From Balamuthia mandrillaris (lineage: Eukaryota > Discosea > Longamoebia > Balamuthiidae), in contig JAVKOQ010000047.1 in NCBI GenBank assembly GCA_031835245.1, forward strand, positions 21,001-85,000: DNA of 64,000 bases. The letters are read 5' to 3'. Below are positions 33,961 to 43,923 of this stretch, piece after piece. The notes under the pieces are model-generated. The model made no database searches. It had not been told where the DNA came from and saw only the letters and a program-made list of their open reading frames with translations. Position numbers and translations under genes: made by a program. Within the stretch, counting starts at the first letter, position 1, and each line of letters begins with the position of its first letter.

Positions 33961-35349
33961 ATGGTGGTTGACTCTCAACAACAACGAAGTTCAAAGTGGA
34001 GCGCGAGGATATGGAGGAAAAAAAGGAGGGGAGGAAGCAACAACAACGAGGAAGGGGTATGGCCGGAGGGTATTCCATGGGAAACACGCACACGGATAGC
34101 CCCAAAGCAAAACCTGTGGTTATTCCTGGGGGTATGCTTACCGACCGTCATTAACCTTCTCTTCCTGTGTTTGATGGGCGCAACTTTGGTGGTGGCCTAC
34201 GACCGAGCATTCGGCGCCATCGTCTTCGTACTGCTGTTCGGCGGCTACGCATTGGCTTGGTTGGTGCTTTACGCGGTGGGCGGGTGCTGGTTGTGGAGTA
34301 AGAAGGAGAAGCTGAGGCCAGCCGTTCTCTCAGCCTGCACGGCCTGCTTTCTGGCCACGTTGACCGCCTTCGTGCTGCTCTCGATATGGATGCCGCTCTC
34401 CAACCTCAATCATGTGCGGATCGAGAGCTTCGACTGGGTGGATCCTCTCAACGCTGGCTCTTTGGGTGGAGAGGAGCAAGAGACCAGTCGCTTTGTCTTT
34501 GTCTTTGGGGAGGACGCCACCTTGCCACCCCTCTCCGAGGGGATCTATGGTGAAAAAGTCATCACGGAAACTGCCAACGCTCCGCAGTATATCTACTATT
34601 GCGTCTATCCTATAACGGCGGCCACTTCTGATCCTTCTTCTTCCAACTCTTCTTCTCCTTCTTATACCTACATCAACTCATCACGAGCATTGAGTGTGAA
34701 CATTGATGCAGCCATCGCCTGTCAGTTTCGCCCTTCTTCCTCTTCTTCCGCTGTTGCCTCGTGCGAGCATGAGGTCTATTCCAGCAGCGCCAGCAGATGC
34801 TTCCGTAACGTTCGCAAAGTGTTGGACTCATCCTCTACATCCACTTCACCCTTGAAAGGGATGGTGGGACTTCGGGCAGATATGTATTATAGAAACCATC
34901 TGCTGGACAAGAGCGAGTTCGAGCTAGTGGTGGAGCGGTTGCGAGAGGCGGTTAACAACCAAGTTGGCGGGCGGATGGAAGAAGACGTGACGCTTCTCAC
35001 CCTCTTCCAGGATGGGGAGCAGTTCGAGGAGGAGAGGGATAGAGCTAGCAAGGACTTTGCCATCGGGGTTGGCTTGCTGACGGCTCTGCTGGCAAGCTGC
35101 TTCCTAGGGGCTGCAGTCGGGTTTGCCTGGTGGATGCGCAGCCATCACGTTCGCGTCCATCGGCGAACGGCTCAGGAGATGAAGGAACTGGGCAGGCAGC
35201 TAAAGGAGCAAACCCTTCAGAGGTTGTGGCAGCTGCGGGCTAACGATGGCGAGAGCAAGGGCGGCGCCCCCTCCTTCCTCTCCCTGCTGCCAGCCGAGGT
35301 GTTGGGTTTGGTGGAGCAGATGGTCACCCACAACACCCCGTCCGATTAG
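33961..35349 (+). CDS. Multi-span membrane protein, unknown (462 aa)
   Basis: Not recognised. A single uninterrupted reading frame from the ATG at 33961. A basic N-terminal tail (residues 1-45) is followed by three hydrophobic helices at about 52-78 (LFLGVCLPTVINLLFLCLMG), 82-108 (FGAIVFVLLFGGYALAW) and 118-142 (SACTACFLATLTAFVLLS). A soluble loop of about 220 residues follows with Ser-rich parts and several cysteines (YYCVYPI, ACQF, CEHEVYSS, RCF), probably lumenal or extracellular. A fourth helix lies at about 372-395 (VGLLTALLASCFLGAAVGFAW), and the protein ends in a basic coiled-coil-like tail (QEMKELGRQLKEQTLQRLW). The 3+1 layout resembles small receptors or scaffold proteins, but no family signature is visible. 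Confidence 0.75.
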   Translation: MVVDSQQQRSSKWSARIWRKKRRGGSNNNEEGVWPEGIPWETRTRIAPKQNLWLFLGVCLPTVINLLFLCLMGATLVVAYDRAFGAIVFVLLFGGYALAWLVLYAVGGCWLWSKKEKLRPAVLSACTACFLATLTAFVLLSIWMPLSNLNHVRIESFDWVDPLNAGSLGGEEQETSRFVFVFGEDATLPPLSEGIYGEKVITETANAPQYIYYCVYPITAATSDPSSSNSSSPSYTYINSSRALSVNIDAAIACQFRPSSSSSAVASCEHEVYSSSASRCFRNVRKVLDSSSTSTSPLKGMVGLRADMYYRNHLLDKSEFELVVERLREAVNNQVGGRMEEDVTLLTLFQDGEQFEEERDRASKDFAIGVGLLTALLASCFLGAAVGFAWWMRSHHVRVHRRTAQEMKELGRQLKEQTLQRLWQLRANDGESKGGAPSFLSLLPAEVLGLVEQMVTHNTPSD

Positions 35350-35556
35350 CAAGAGAGCCAAAGAGCCTCCTGCTCGTTCATGTTCATGTTGTTTGTTGTC
35401 ATCCTTTGTTGAACGTTCAAGTGTGTGTAATAATTATACTTGCCTCTCACTCTCTCTTGCTCTCTCTCTCCTCTCTCTCTCTTCTCTCTCTTCTCTCTCT
35501 CTTGTCCCCAAAGAGCAGAGCAAGGAAAAAAAAAAACAAAACAAACAACACCAAAG

Positions 35557-35793
35557 ATGAGTGGCACGAGTCCGTTGAGCAAGTTGTGGGCGTCCTACAA
35601 AGCTATTCCACCGTGGAAGCGCATAACGGGGGGCCTCATAGTATCGTTCATCGGCTTCGTGGGCATGCAGTTCACCGCGCCGCCCTCCTCCCCTCCGCGC
35701 GCCGCCCTCCCCCGCCAGCCCCAACACCAAAAGCATGTGCAGCAGCAGCAGCTGGAGCAAGGCCCTATTTCTTCGGACCAACCGCAACGATGA
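35557..35793 (+). CDS. Small membrane protein, unknown (78 aa)
   Basis: Not recognised. Single-exon frame from an ATG preceded by an A-rich leader. Residues 1-22 are basic and amphipathic (LSKLWASYKAIPPWKR), then comes one hydrophobic span (ITGGLIVSFIGFVGMQF) and a Pro/Gln-rich tail (QHQKHVQQQQLEQ). The pattern suits a tail of a mitochondrial or ER single-span protein. Support is only the in-frame ATG, the hydrophobic segment and its independent position between two good genes, so it could still be chance. Confidence 0.5.
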   Translation: MSGTSPLSKLWASYKAIPPWKRITGGLIVSFIGFVGMQFTAPPSSPPRAALPRQPQHQKHVQQQQLEQGPISSDQPQR

Positions 35794-35962
35794 ATGAACG
35801 ACACGCTGCGCATGGATGAGCAGTGCACACACAAACAACAGCAAAGCAACTAAAACTGAAAGAAAGCCTCATCTTTTGTGGTTTGTTTTTTTGTTGTCCT
35901 TTCTTTTCATTTGGTTTCGTGTAAAAGTAAGGAGAAGCTGCGGGGAGACCAAAAGACCTAGG

Positions 35963-36480
35963 ATGCAAGCAGACGGTGGCTGCAACGCGAGGCTCCGAAC
36001 GGAGGAAGAAAAAGTGGTAGAGCACGTGGTAGACCTTACGGCAAAGCTGCTGCGCAGCATCGCCGAGGGGGACTGGGAGAGCTATGTACGGCTGTGCGAC
36101 CCTGATTTAACTTGCTTCGAGCCTGAAGCTCGAGGTACCGTTCCGTTCTTTAGCGTTGAGGTTGCTCAGTGACTGATGGTACCTTCTTCTTGAAAACAAA
36201 AGGGCACTTGGTGGAAGGGATGCCGTTTCACAAGTTTTACTTTGAGCTGGCTCAACATAAAAAGATGAAGGAGCAACCGCTGCCTCCCGCCCACACGACC
36301 ATGGTGAACGTGAAGGTCAAGGCCCTGGGGAAAGACGCTGCGGTAGTCAGCTACGTGCGGCTGACGCAGTGTCTCGACGACGCTCAGAAGCCCCTCACCA
36401 AAGCGCATCAGGAAACGCGTGTGTGGCAGCGCAAGGACAACGGGGACTGGCTCCTTGTTCACTTTCATCGCAGCGCGTGA
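35963..36480 (+). CDS. Stand-alone CaMKII association-domain protein
   Basis: Exons 35963-36134 and 36203-36480 give 149 aa. The whole protein is one domain: [46 protein letters not shown], then VKVKALGKDAAVVSYVRLTQ and RVWQRKDNGDWLLVHFHRS. These are the landmarks of the CaMKII association (hub) domain, an NTF2-like fold that assembles rings of 12-14 subunits. No kinase, calmodulin-binding or linker segment exists here; the next gene upstream is unrelated. Single-domain CaMKII_AD proteins are common in bacteria and in some eukaryotes, where they are usually of unknown role. The motif match ([17 protein letters not shown]) is unmistakable. Confidence 0.93.
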
Positions 36481-36585
36481 CAAAAGAGGCTGGCAAGCAA
36501 TGTACATCTATCTATTCACAACCAAGGAGAGAAAAGCAACTTCACGCATACACACTCTCTGCTGCTGGAAGAATATCGGCCGGAC

Positions 36586-38118
36586 TCAGACGAACTTTGG
36601 TTTCTTGCAAACACGACTGCTCTTCTTTTGCAGCTGCTTTGCAAGTTTGTGTTGGATGGCGGCTCTGCGTCTTGCTTCCTCTGGGCTTTCTTCATAGCCT
36701 CTAACCAGCTGACGACGGCGTGTTGGTGTTCTCGCTGGTGATGTGGTAGGTGAGGCCCGCCGTGGTGGCGATGCTGCAGATGAAGAGGAAGCAGAAGACG
36801 ACGAAGAAGAAGAAGGAACAGATAGAGAACGAGAAGTAGAACTCAGTTTGGAAGGAGATCCTGGTGTTGCAAACAGATTGGTGTCTTCTGGCGCAGTTTT
36901 TGAGGGGCAGGATCGTTTGTTGGAAGGTCTGTTGTTGGCAGCAGATGGTGACTAGGTTTTGTCTGGGTCAGTCGATCGCATCACATGAGAGAGAAAGGGA
37001 GAAGAGAGAGAAGAGAAAGCTGAAATAGTACCTGTGATGGCTCTTCAACAATAATGGGGGGTGGGTTATTTGAGTCATGAGGAGGTTGCAGTTCCAGGAA
37101 AGACTGATAGAGACGAGTACACAGGCCATGTGATGGTGGTTGTTGTGAAATACTGCACGCAACAAAGGTCTGCAGCCGGTCCTCATCGTACTTGTCGTGA
37201 TCGAAACGGGGTGTAGTGAATGCTGTAAAAGAATGGGAGTTTGCAAGGATGCCACCCAGCTGAAGAGAAGGTTTCAACCGCACCTTTCGGCAACACTGCC
37301 CCTCTGCTCTTATACTCTTCTATTTCAGCCTCTAAGAGCGAGAAATGCGTTAACACGTGTTTAAAAAACAGGATGTGTGTGCACCTACCCTTGCGCATGA
37401 TGGTAGCTTTCAAGTCGGCTACTTGTTGTTGCAGCTCGTCAGCCACAAAGAGTAATGGAAGGGTAAAGTAGCGTTTGAAAAAGAGAGCCTGTGCGGGATC
37501 GGAGGCCTGAAAGAGAGTATGGCACCTAAACGCCCACTTGAGGCAGTAAAAGTCGATCTTTCGGGAGAACAACAGCTGCAAGCTGCCGTCAGCCTGGTAG
37601 TGCGTTAGTTCCGCAAACAAGAATGAGCGAGTGATAGCATACATACTTCGCGTTGGGCCTCAAACTGTGTGGACTCCAATGCTGACGGAGGGTCGGGCGC
37701 CTCTTGTTGCAGCAAGTACTGTTTTAGCAAAAGAAGAAGCCGCTTTACAGGCATCTCTAACAAGGGGTTGAACAGCTGCCAGCCAAAATAATAGCGGTTC
37801 GTCAACAGGAAAAAACAGGAAAGGGCTAACGTGACATGCACCCACCTCTTTGTCCCTCTTGATATCCTCTCGTTGGCTACATTGAGCCCAAACAGCCGTC
37901 AGGTCAGTGGCCAGCAAAACATAAGCAGTGCTCAGGAACTTGGCCTTGAAGAAAAGCGTAGTAACAACAGAGGAGGCGCCAACCGCCCGCCCTGTCGTTG
38001 GCAGCACCAGCCGTTGCCAGGGCTCGGCCTCCAGTTCCTTCAAGATGTCACCGGCAGCATGAGCCCCCAAGCCCACCTCCCTTCCGGGCACGCGTGGTGG
38101 TGTCTGTGCGGCCTCCAT
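36586..38118 (-). CDS. NHEJ1: XLF/Cernunnos (NHEJ1) homologue
   Basis: Non-homologous end-joining factor that works with XRCC4-ligase IV to align broken DNA ends. Exons 38118-37846, 37775-37647, 37593-37389, 37331-37284, 37222-37032 and 36951-36586 give 403 aa. The head domain has EAEPWQRLVLP, LSTAYVLLATDLTAVWAQ (human: YALLVSDLQQVWHE), and NPLLEMPVKRLLLLL. The stalk has LQQQVADLKATIMRKEAEIEEYKSRGAV-type sequence, closely matching LLHMKDLEIQDYQESGATL of human XLF. The C-terminal about 180 residues are disordered and Ser/Pro-rich with a basic end (LAKQLQKKSS, CKKPKFV), where human XLF carries its Ku-binding motif; the match there is weak. Recognised from memory of the human sequence; XLF is fast-evolving, so a profile search should confirm. 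Confidence 0.85.
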
Positions 38119-38242
38119 TTTCTATCCACCATGTGGGGTAAAAACAACGGGTGGAAAAACAAGTTGTTTGGGTCGACAGCAAATATTTTGGCGGGAAAAA
38201 ATACCTGTCCGCAAAAATAAACTCTAACAAAACAAAAACAAA

Positions 38243-39283
38243 ATGTTGGGGCAGGAGGGAAGAGCAGCTCTGTGCGTGTTCTTCAAGGAGAGGAGCCCCG
38301 ACTACGAGGAGGTGTGCGTCTCTCTCTTCCTCAAAGAGGAGGAAAAGCGGATTTTGCTGACAATGCATTTGTGGGAGTAGGAAGCGCTGCAAAAGGGATA
38401 TGCTCCGCACTTTGTGCCAACGCTGGCTTTTGATTTTTGTAACCAGGAGGAGCTGGAGTCGGCTCTGTTTGACAACGAAGAAGAGTATGAAGGCCTGATC
38501 GTTACCAGCCAAACCTCTGTGGAAGCGCTCCGACGAGTTTTTGAGGCGGGTCTACAGAACTGTAGATGGCGTGACATACTGGAGCGGTGGCAAAAGAAGA
38601 GGTGCTTTGTGGTGGGAGCCAAGACCAATGCCGCGCTGCAATCACTGCTAGGAGGAGGTGGCAGTGGAGAACATACAATTTCATCTCAAACGCTTGTCGC
38701 CAACAAGGCAGATGAACTGGCGCGATTGATGATCGCTGCGCTAAAAGAGAACCCACAACAAAGTGCCGACACAACCCGAAATAGCTCGCTCTTGTTTGTG
38801 TGCAGCAACATTCGGCAGGACACATTACCGCAGGCGCTACGAGATGCAGCCATACCATTCCACGAGGTGCGGGCGTACTGCACCAAAACAGCGCCTACGC
38901 TCGCAAACGAAGCACGAGCGGTGTTCGGTTCTTCTTCACGCATTAAAATGGCACGAGGATCCACAGCAATACAGAACGCAGCGAATGAAGAAGGACTAGC
39001 AAAGGGAACAAAGGCACAAGCGCCGAGTGCTAGCCACCGCAGGACGTGGCTTTGCTTCTTTAGCCCTTCTGGGGTAAAAGCAGTGCACGCTGCTCTGCAG
39101 CCCGATCAGCAAGTGGAGAGGGGAGAAGAGGAAGGTGGAGAGTGGTTGAAGTTTGCGGTTATTGGAGAAACGACTGCCAACCAGGTAGAGAAGACATTTG
39201 AAAGGAAACCAGAGGCAGTAGCTGAAGCTCCCAACGCGAAGGCGATGATAGAAGCCATATATAGGTGGGACGAGCAGCACGCT

Positions 39284-39289
<6 letters not shown>
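38243..39289 (+). CDS. UROS: Uroporphyrinogen-III synthase
   Basis: Cyclises hydroxymethylbilane to uroporphyrinogen III in haem synthesis, normally cytosolic. Exons 38243-38311 and 38381-39289 give 325 aa. Visible blocks: CVFFKERSPDYEE at the N-terminus, YAPHFVPTLAFDF, EEYEGLIVTSQTSVEALRR (the TSxxAVxA motif of the family), RCFVVGAKTNAAL, LLFVCSNIRQDTLPQAL, VRAYCT, WLCFFSPSGVKAV and FAVIGETTANQV. The two-lobed order is typical; sequence identity in this family is always low. A Lys/Ala-rich insert lies around residues 235-250. Its start is only 125 bp from the XLF start on the other strand, so the two share a short divergent promoter region. Confidence 0.9.

Positions 39290-39292
<3 letters not shown>

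Positions 39293-39319
<27 letters not shown>
39293..39319. repeat. GA microsatellite between convergent genes
   Basis: GA run just after the UROS stop codon, in the about 80-bp gap between two convergent genes. Confidence 0.9.
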
Positions 39320-39322
<3 letters not shown>

Positions 39323-39370
39323 GGAGAGAATACCTCAAAACATGCGCCTTGTTACACACCAAGTAAATGA

Positions 39371-40135
39371 TTACACATAAAAGAGCTGGTAAAGCCTGAA
39401 TAAAGTGTTGGCGCAGTCGTCGGCATCCTTGTTGTGCTCGAACAATTCAAGGGCGGCCTGCACTGCACGATCGATGCGCCGACGGTCGTTGTCAGAGAGG
39501 AAGCTGCTGGTTGCCAGCTTGGAAAGCAACCAGGTGAACTGCTCCAAACTGAGGTTTGAACGGCCGACGAGGCTACTTTGATGCACTTTCAAGCGCTGCG
39601 CAATGTCATCCGTTAGGTTTGTGGTCGTTGAAGGATGCACCATCGTGGCTGTTATAGGAGTAGGCAGCAAGTGCGTGTTGGTAATGGCAGCAGTATGAGT
39701 CGAGGACAGAGCAGAGGATGCCTGAGTTGAAGAAGGTCCAGAATGCTTCCGCACTTTAGCTTGGTCACTGGCAGAGATACTGTCCCAGCCAAAGAGGTAT
39801 TGTTCAGGATCTGCGTCACGATACTACAGAAGTGGGACGGACGACGGAAGTTAGTACAATAGTGGCGAAGTTGCGGGGGGAAGGAAGAGCCTTGTACCGG
39901 GAAGCACTGGAGGTGGTAGTAGTGATAACCACTGTGGTCGCGGTCATATTGCTTGCCTATTCTCAACTCTCCCTTTTGAATGGTACGGTTGCATTTTTTG
40001 CACTGTTGGGAAGGAGGGAGGGGGTTTTTTTAAAAAGTCAAGATCTGCTTCGGTGCATAATGTTAAGGGGCAACAAACCGCAGAGCGATTGCTCTTCGCA
40101 TACTCAACCATACAAGGGAACTCAATGCCTGCCAT
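39371..40135 (-). CDS. Single PARP-type zinc-finger protein, no PARP catalytic domain
   Basis: Exons 40135-40079, 40002-39898 and 39823-39371 give 204 aa. Residues 5-60 form one PARP-type finger: FPCMVEYAKSNRSACKKCN supplies the first CxxC, then IQKGELRIGKQYDRDH, and HYYHLQCFP supplies His and Cys. Such fingers recognise DNA nicks and ends in PARP1 and ligase III. The intron-flanked next part (YRDADPEQYLFGWDSI) fits the trailing helix of the domain. The C-terminal about 100 residues are Ser/Thr-rich, then helical (LSLEQFTWLLSKLATS, RRIDRAVQAALELFEHNKD). There is no WGR or catalytic domain. A role in DNA-damage sensing is an inference from the finger alone. Confidence 0.85.
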
Positions 40136-40436
40136 TTTTGTTTGTGCTAGTGAGCTTTCTTCCTTGGGACAAACCAAGTAAAACAACAGCAAGTTTGGCT
40201 TCCTTTAAAGATTTCCTGGAAGGATTTTGGGATTGTTGCCGACAAATGTAATTTTCTGTATTTGTTGCCGACAAATGAAATGAATAAAAAGACAGAAAAA
40301 AAACTCGGAAAAAAAAAAAGGACACGAACGATACACACCGAAGAAGAAACCTTGCGTCATCATGTTCCCTTACGCCCCTCAGATCAATACGGTAACCAGT
40401 TCTCAGCTTTTTCATGTATCTTGGTGAGTTAACGTT

Positions 40437-42039
40437 ATGGTTGGTGCACAGAAAGCGGAGGAATTGAAAGAGTTGGGCAATGCTGCCTTCAAGGACCACC
40501 AGTACCGGCAAGCAGTTACACACTACTCTTCTGCATTATCTTATGATCCACAGAACCACGTCCTTTATAGCAACCGTAGTGCGGCCTACCTTAAGTTAAG
40601 CAAGTTTGACAACGCCCATAAGGATGCAGACAAGTGTATTCAGCTGAAACCTGACTGGGCAAAAGGTAAGTATCAATATGCCACCTCCTTTTCTTTTATA
40701 TTATTATTATTTTCTTTATTGATTTGTCTTCTAGGCTATTATAGGAAAGCACAAGTGCTATTGCTCACTGATATGCCACAAGTAGCTTATAAGTATTTGG
40801 TGGTAGCCTTGTCTTATTGTGGTAATGAAGTAGAGCGTAAAAGCATAACACAAGACCTTAAACAAAGTATTCATAATAGCTATTCATCTCTTCTCTCTGA
40901 GCTTCCAAGTAAGTTTCTTTCCAAACTTGTTGAGTATGTTGATCTAATGAAACAAAAGTTGGAGTAAAATATTTTGATATACAGAAAGGCCGAGGACTTT
41001 ATGCTAAAAGAAAAATAACTAAAGGAGAAATTGTGTTTAGTGAAGAAGCTTTAGTTGCAGGTCCTTTAAAACATTCTCTTATTTTATATTGTGAGAGATG
41101 CTTTAATGAAATACATTCTTCTAATGGTACATATTCTTAAACAAATTATTTGCAATTTTAATTTTATTTTTTTAAATAGGAGTTTCTTGTGATATTTGCC
41201 AAACTGTTTATTGCTCTGAACAATGCAAACAAATGGCTTTAAATCAAGTATGTTTAATTGTTTTGTTTTTATTTATTTTTTTGTTAATTCATTTTAACTA
41301 AACTTTTTAATAGTATCACAAGGTTTTATGTTTAAGATCATCAAAAAAGCATTCACTTACACAAATGTTTGAACTTGCAAAATGTCAAAAGGATCCTGTT
41401 TCTCATATTTATCTTTTGACTTTAATTATCAAACTCATTACAACTCAAGTTCAATTATTAGCAAAAACAATAACTGTTCCTACTTCTTTTGATTTAAATG
41501 CTGTCAAAACTGCTTTTTTAACAGCATTTGAAGAAAGAAATGGAAAACATATCAATTACTTTCCAGAATGTGACAAGTTTTATGCATTTACTTGTATTAA
41601 TATGAAAACGATTTTAGAAGAACAAAGTGATATGCTTGAATTTTATAGTAATAAGTTAAAAGAGATGATTATGATTCAAGCAAGGCACTTTGAGGAATCA
41701 CAACAATTTAGTGATGCTTTTACTCTATTACAAAGTGCAAAAAAATTGTATTACCTCTTTCAACAAGAAAGTTTAAAGCAAATGAGTATTCAAATTGCTT
41801 TAAATGGATTACAATGCCTTCCTAATGTTGGTGGCCTTTATTTTATTCATTCTTTAGTTAATCACTCTGATGAACCTAATTGTGTGATTTCTCATCAATT
41901 AGAACATCAACAAAACTTTTGTATTTATGTTAGAGCTACAAAAGATATTCAATTAGGAGAAGAAATAAGTTTAGATTATTTTTATAATTGTAATGATGAT
42001 AAACTTCGTCAACAAAATAAGAAAAAATATTTTATTTAA
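40437..42039 (+). CDS. SMYD-type protein: TPR, MYND finger and SET domain
   Basis: Predicted SET-domain lysine methyltransferase related to SMYD4-like proteins. Exons 40437-40665, 40735-40908, 40989-41126, 41180-41247, 41314-42039; 444 aa. Residues 1-75 are TPR-like (ELKELGNAAFKDHQYRQAV, SNRSAAYLKLSKFDNA). The SET N-part is SRGLYAKRKITKGEIVFSEE. A complete MYND finger follows (CERC, CDICQTVYCSEQC, HKVLC). After a helical insert the SET core has NHSDEPNC (family NHSCxPN) and GEEISLDYF. Base composition falls sharply from the second exon on: exons 3-5 and their introns are about 70% A+T with AT-ending codons, unlike every other gene here. This suggests transfer or insertion from an AT-rich source (see findings). 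The first exon has ordinary composition. Confidence 0.88.
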
Positions 42040-42057
42040 TAAAAATTTCTTTTAAAT

Positions 42058-42193
42058 TATTGTGATAAGGCTGGTAGGGGAACAACTTAATGGACACTAA
42101 CTTGATGGGTGTAGGGAAAAGACCTTTAATAAAATGAAGGAAAGAGATATATATACAAGGAGAGATGGGGATAGGTATTATGAGAGAGTGTAT
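42058..42193. repeat. Direct repeat, copy 1
   Basis: Begins TATTGTGATAAGGCTG and ends near TATTATGAGAGAGT. It shares ACTAACTTGATGGGTGTAG and ATATATACAAGGAGAGAT with copy 2. By eye roughly 85-90% identical; the differences are substitutions and a few single-base or dinucleotide gaps. It starts about 20 bp after the SMYD stop codon. Confidence 0.9.
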
Positions 42194-42303
42194 TATTAAA
42201 AGATAGTTTGTAAAAATACTTTCATTTCTAATAATGAACATATTGTTTTCATTTTTAATGGTTCTTTGTTTTGTTTTTTTTTTAATTCTTTTCCTTTCTG
42301 AAG

Positions 42304-42437
42304 TATTGTGATAAGGCTGATAGAAAAGCAACTTAACAGATACTAACTTGATGGGTGTAGAAAAGACCTTTAATAGAATGAAAGAAAGAGAGATATATAC
42401 AAGGAGAGATAGGGATAGGTATTATGAGAGAGTAGTA
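42304..42437. repeat. Direct repeat, copy 2
   Basis: Second copy of the unit above, same orientation, 110 bp downstream. No coding frame, tRNA fold or terminal inverted repeat is evident in either copy. Confidence 0.9.
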
Positions 42438-43391
42438 TAACAGTATTTTTTCTTTTTTTTGAACTTCAATCATTAGTAATTTGTTAAAAGTACTTTTTCT
42501 TTTTTTTGTATTACCTAGCACTTTAAAGTTTTTCCAAAATACTTTTTTTCTTACTTGTTTTATGTGAGAAAATACTGATAAACCCAAAAGTTGATTGTGC
42601 ACTGTAAAAAGTTGTATTAAATACTTTGATAGTTATTAGTATTGGTGTAGTTTTAAATGTAATAATTGAAGTTATAACATATTTTTACTGAGCTTTACCT
42701 TTGTAATTTATGAATGTGTTTCTTTTCAATTTAGCAACTAATAATTTGATAATAACATTGCAAAAGTGTATGAAAGAAACATTATTACTATTTAATTGCT
42801 TTTCTTTTTCTAATAATAATATACTGAAGTAATATTATAAAACACTATGAATAAATAGCAGGTTACTGTGTTACTAGAATAGGGCAGTTCTTAGAGTCTG
42901 AATGAATGAGGTTGCTGTCCTCTGGATTTCATAAGGATGTGCTGGTAATTGCTGATAGGGACCATTACTCAACTGAAGAAAGGATAGTGTGTTATTAATG
43001 TGCAAAATGAAAATATACAGCCTGATAAGTGACAACGTTGAGCCAGAGGTTGTTTGCACATATTAACATGCTTCTTCCGGGCTTAAAAATAACCAGGTGG
43101 CTGGAGGTACAGTTCCGAGGAAAAGTAGGACAGAGTTGCCAACATTCCCTGTTGCTCCAAAAAAATGTGTCGACAAAAACCAAAGCGAACTGATTTCGAA
43201 GAAGAAAGAAACCAACAAGGAAAGGTCCTTGCATCACAACATGCTGCAACGTAACACCAAACAAGACGGCAGCAGTTACTTAGCGAGTACGTTTTTGCTC
43301 CTATTTCGTAAAACCTTCATTATTCGATACAGCAGAGAAACAACACCAACCGAACATTTTCGTTTTTGCTCGGTTGCACGACAAAACAGAA

Positions 43392-43844
43392 ATGCCAAAG
43401 CAAGGAGCTCGCCCACCCGTCATTGTAATAACAGGCGGAAGCTCGGGAATAGGCAAAGCCATAGCCATCAAATACGCTTCCTCAAGAGAGTGCAAGTACG
43501 CGTTACCTCTCTTTCTCCCTCTCTGCTCTCTCTCTTTCTGTGGCTCTTTTTTTCTCTCCTTTTCAAGCCCTCGTTCTGTTTTTTAAACATGTGAACCAAA
43601 AGGTTGGTGTTGGCAGCGCGTTCCAAAGAGCCTCTGAAAGAGGTAGCTTTGGAGTGCAGAAAGTATATCCAAGACGTTGCTGTCATTCCAACCGATGTTT
43701 CCAAAGAGCAAGACTGCAAGTATGTAGCCTTGTTCTCCTCTCCTTCTCACGTCTTCCTGCTCTTTCTTAGTCGCTTCTATCGCTGTGCAGATTTCTCATA
43801 GAAGAAACTGTTCGCCTCTTCCAACATATTGATATTCTGGTTCG

Positions 43845-43923
<79 letters not shown>

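Larger units (their letters stand above)
42040..43391. other. AT-rich intergenic region with direct repeat
   Basis: About 1.35 kb with no supported gene. From 42040 to about 42870 it is strongly A+T-rich and carries two copies of a repeat of about 135 bp (separate entries). From about 42870 composition drifts back to that of the rest of the window. Confidence 0.8.
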
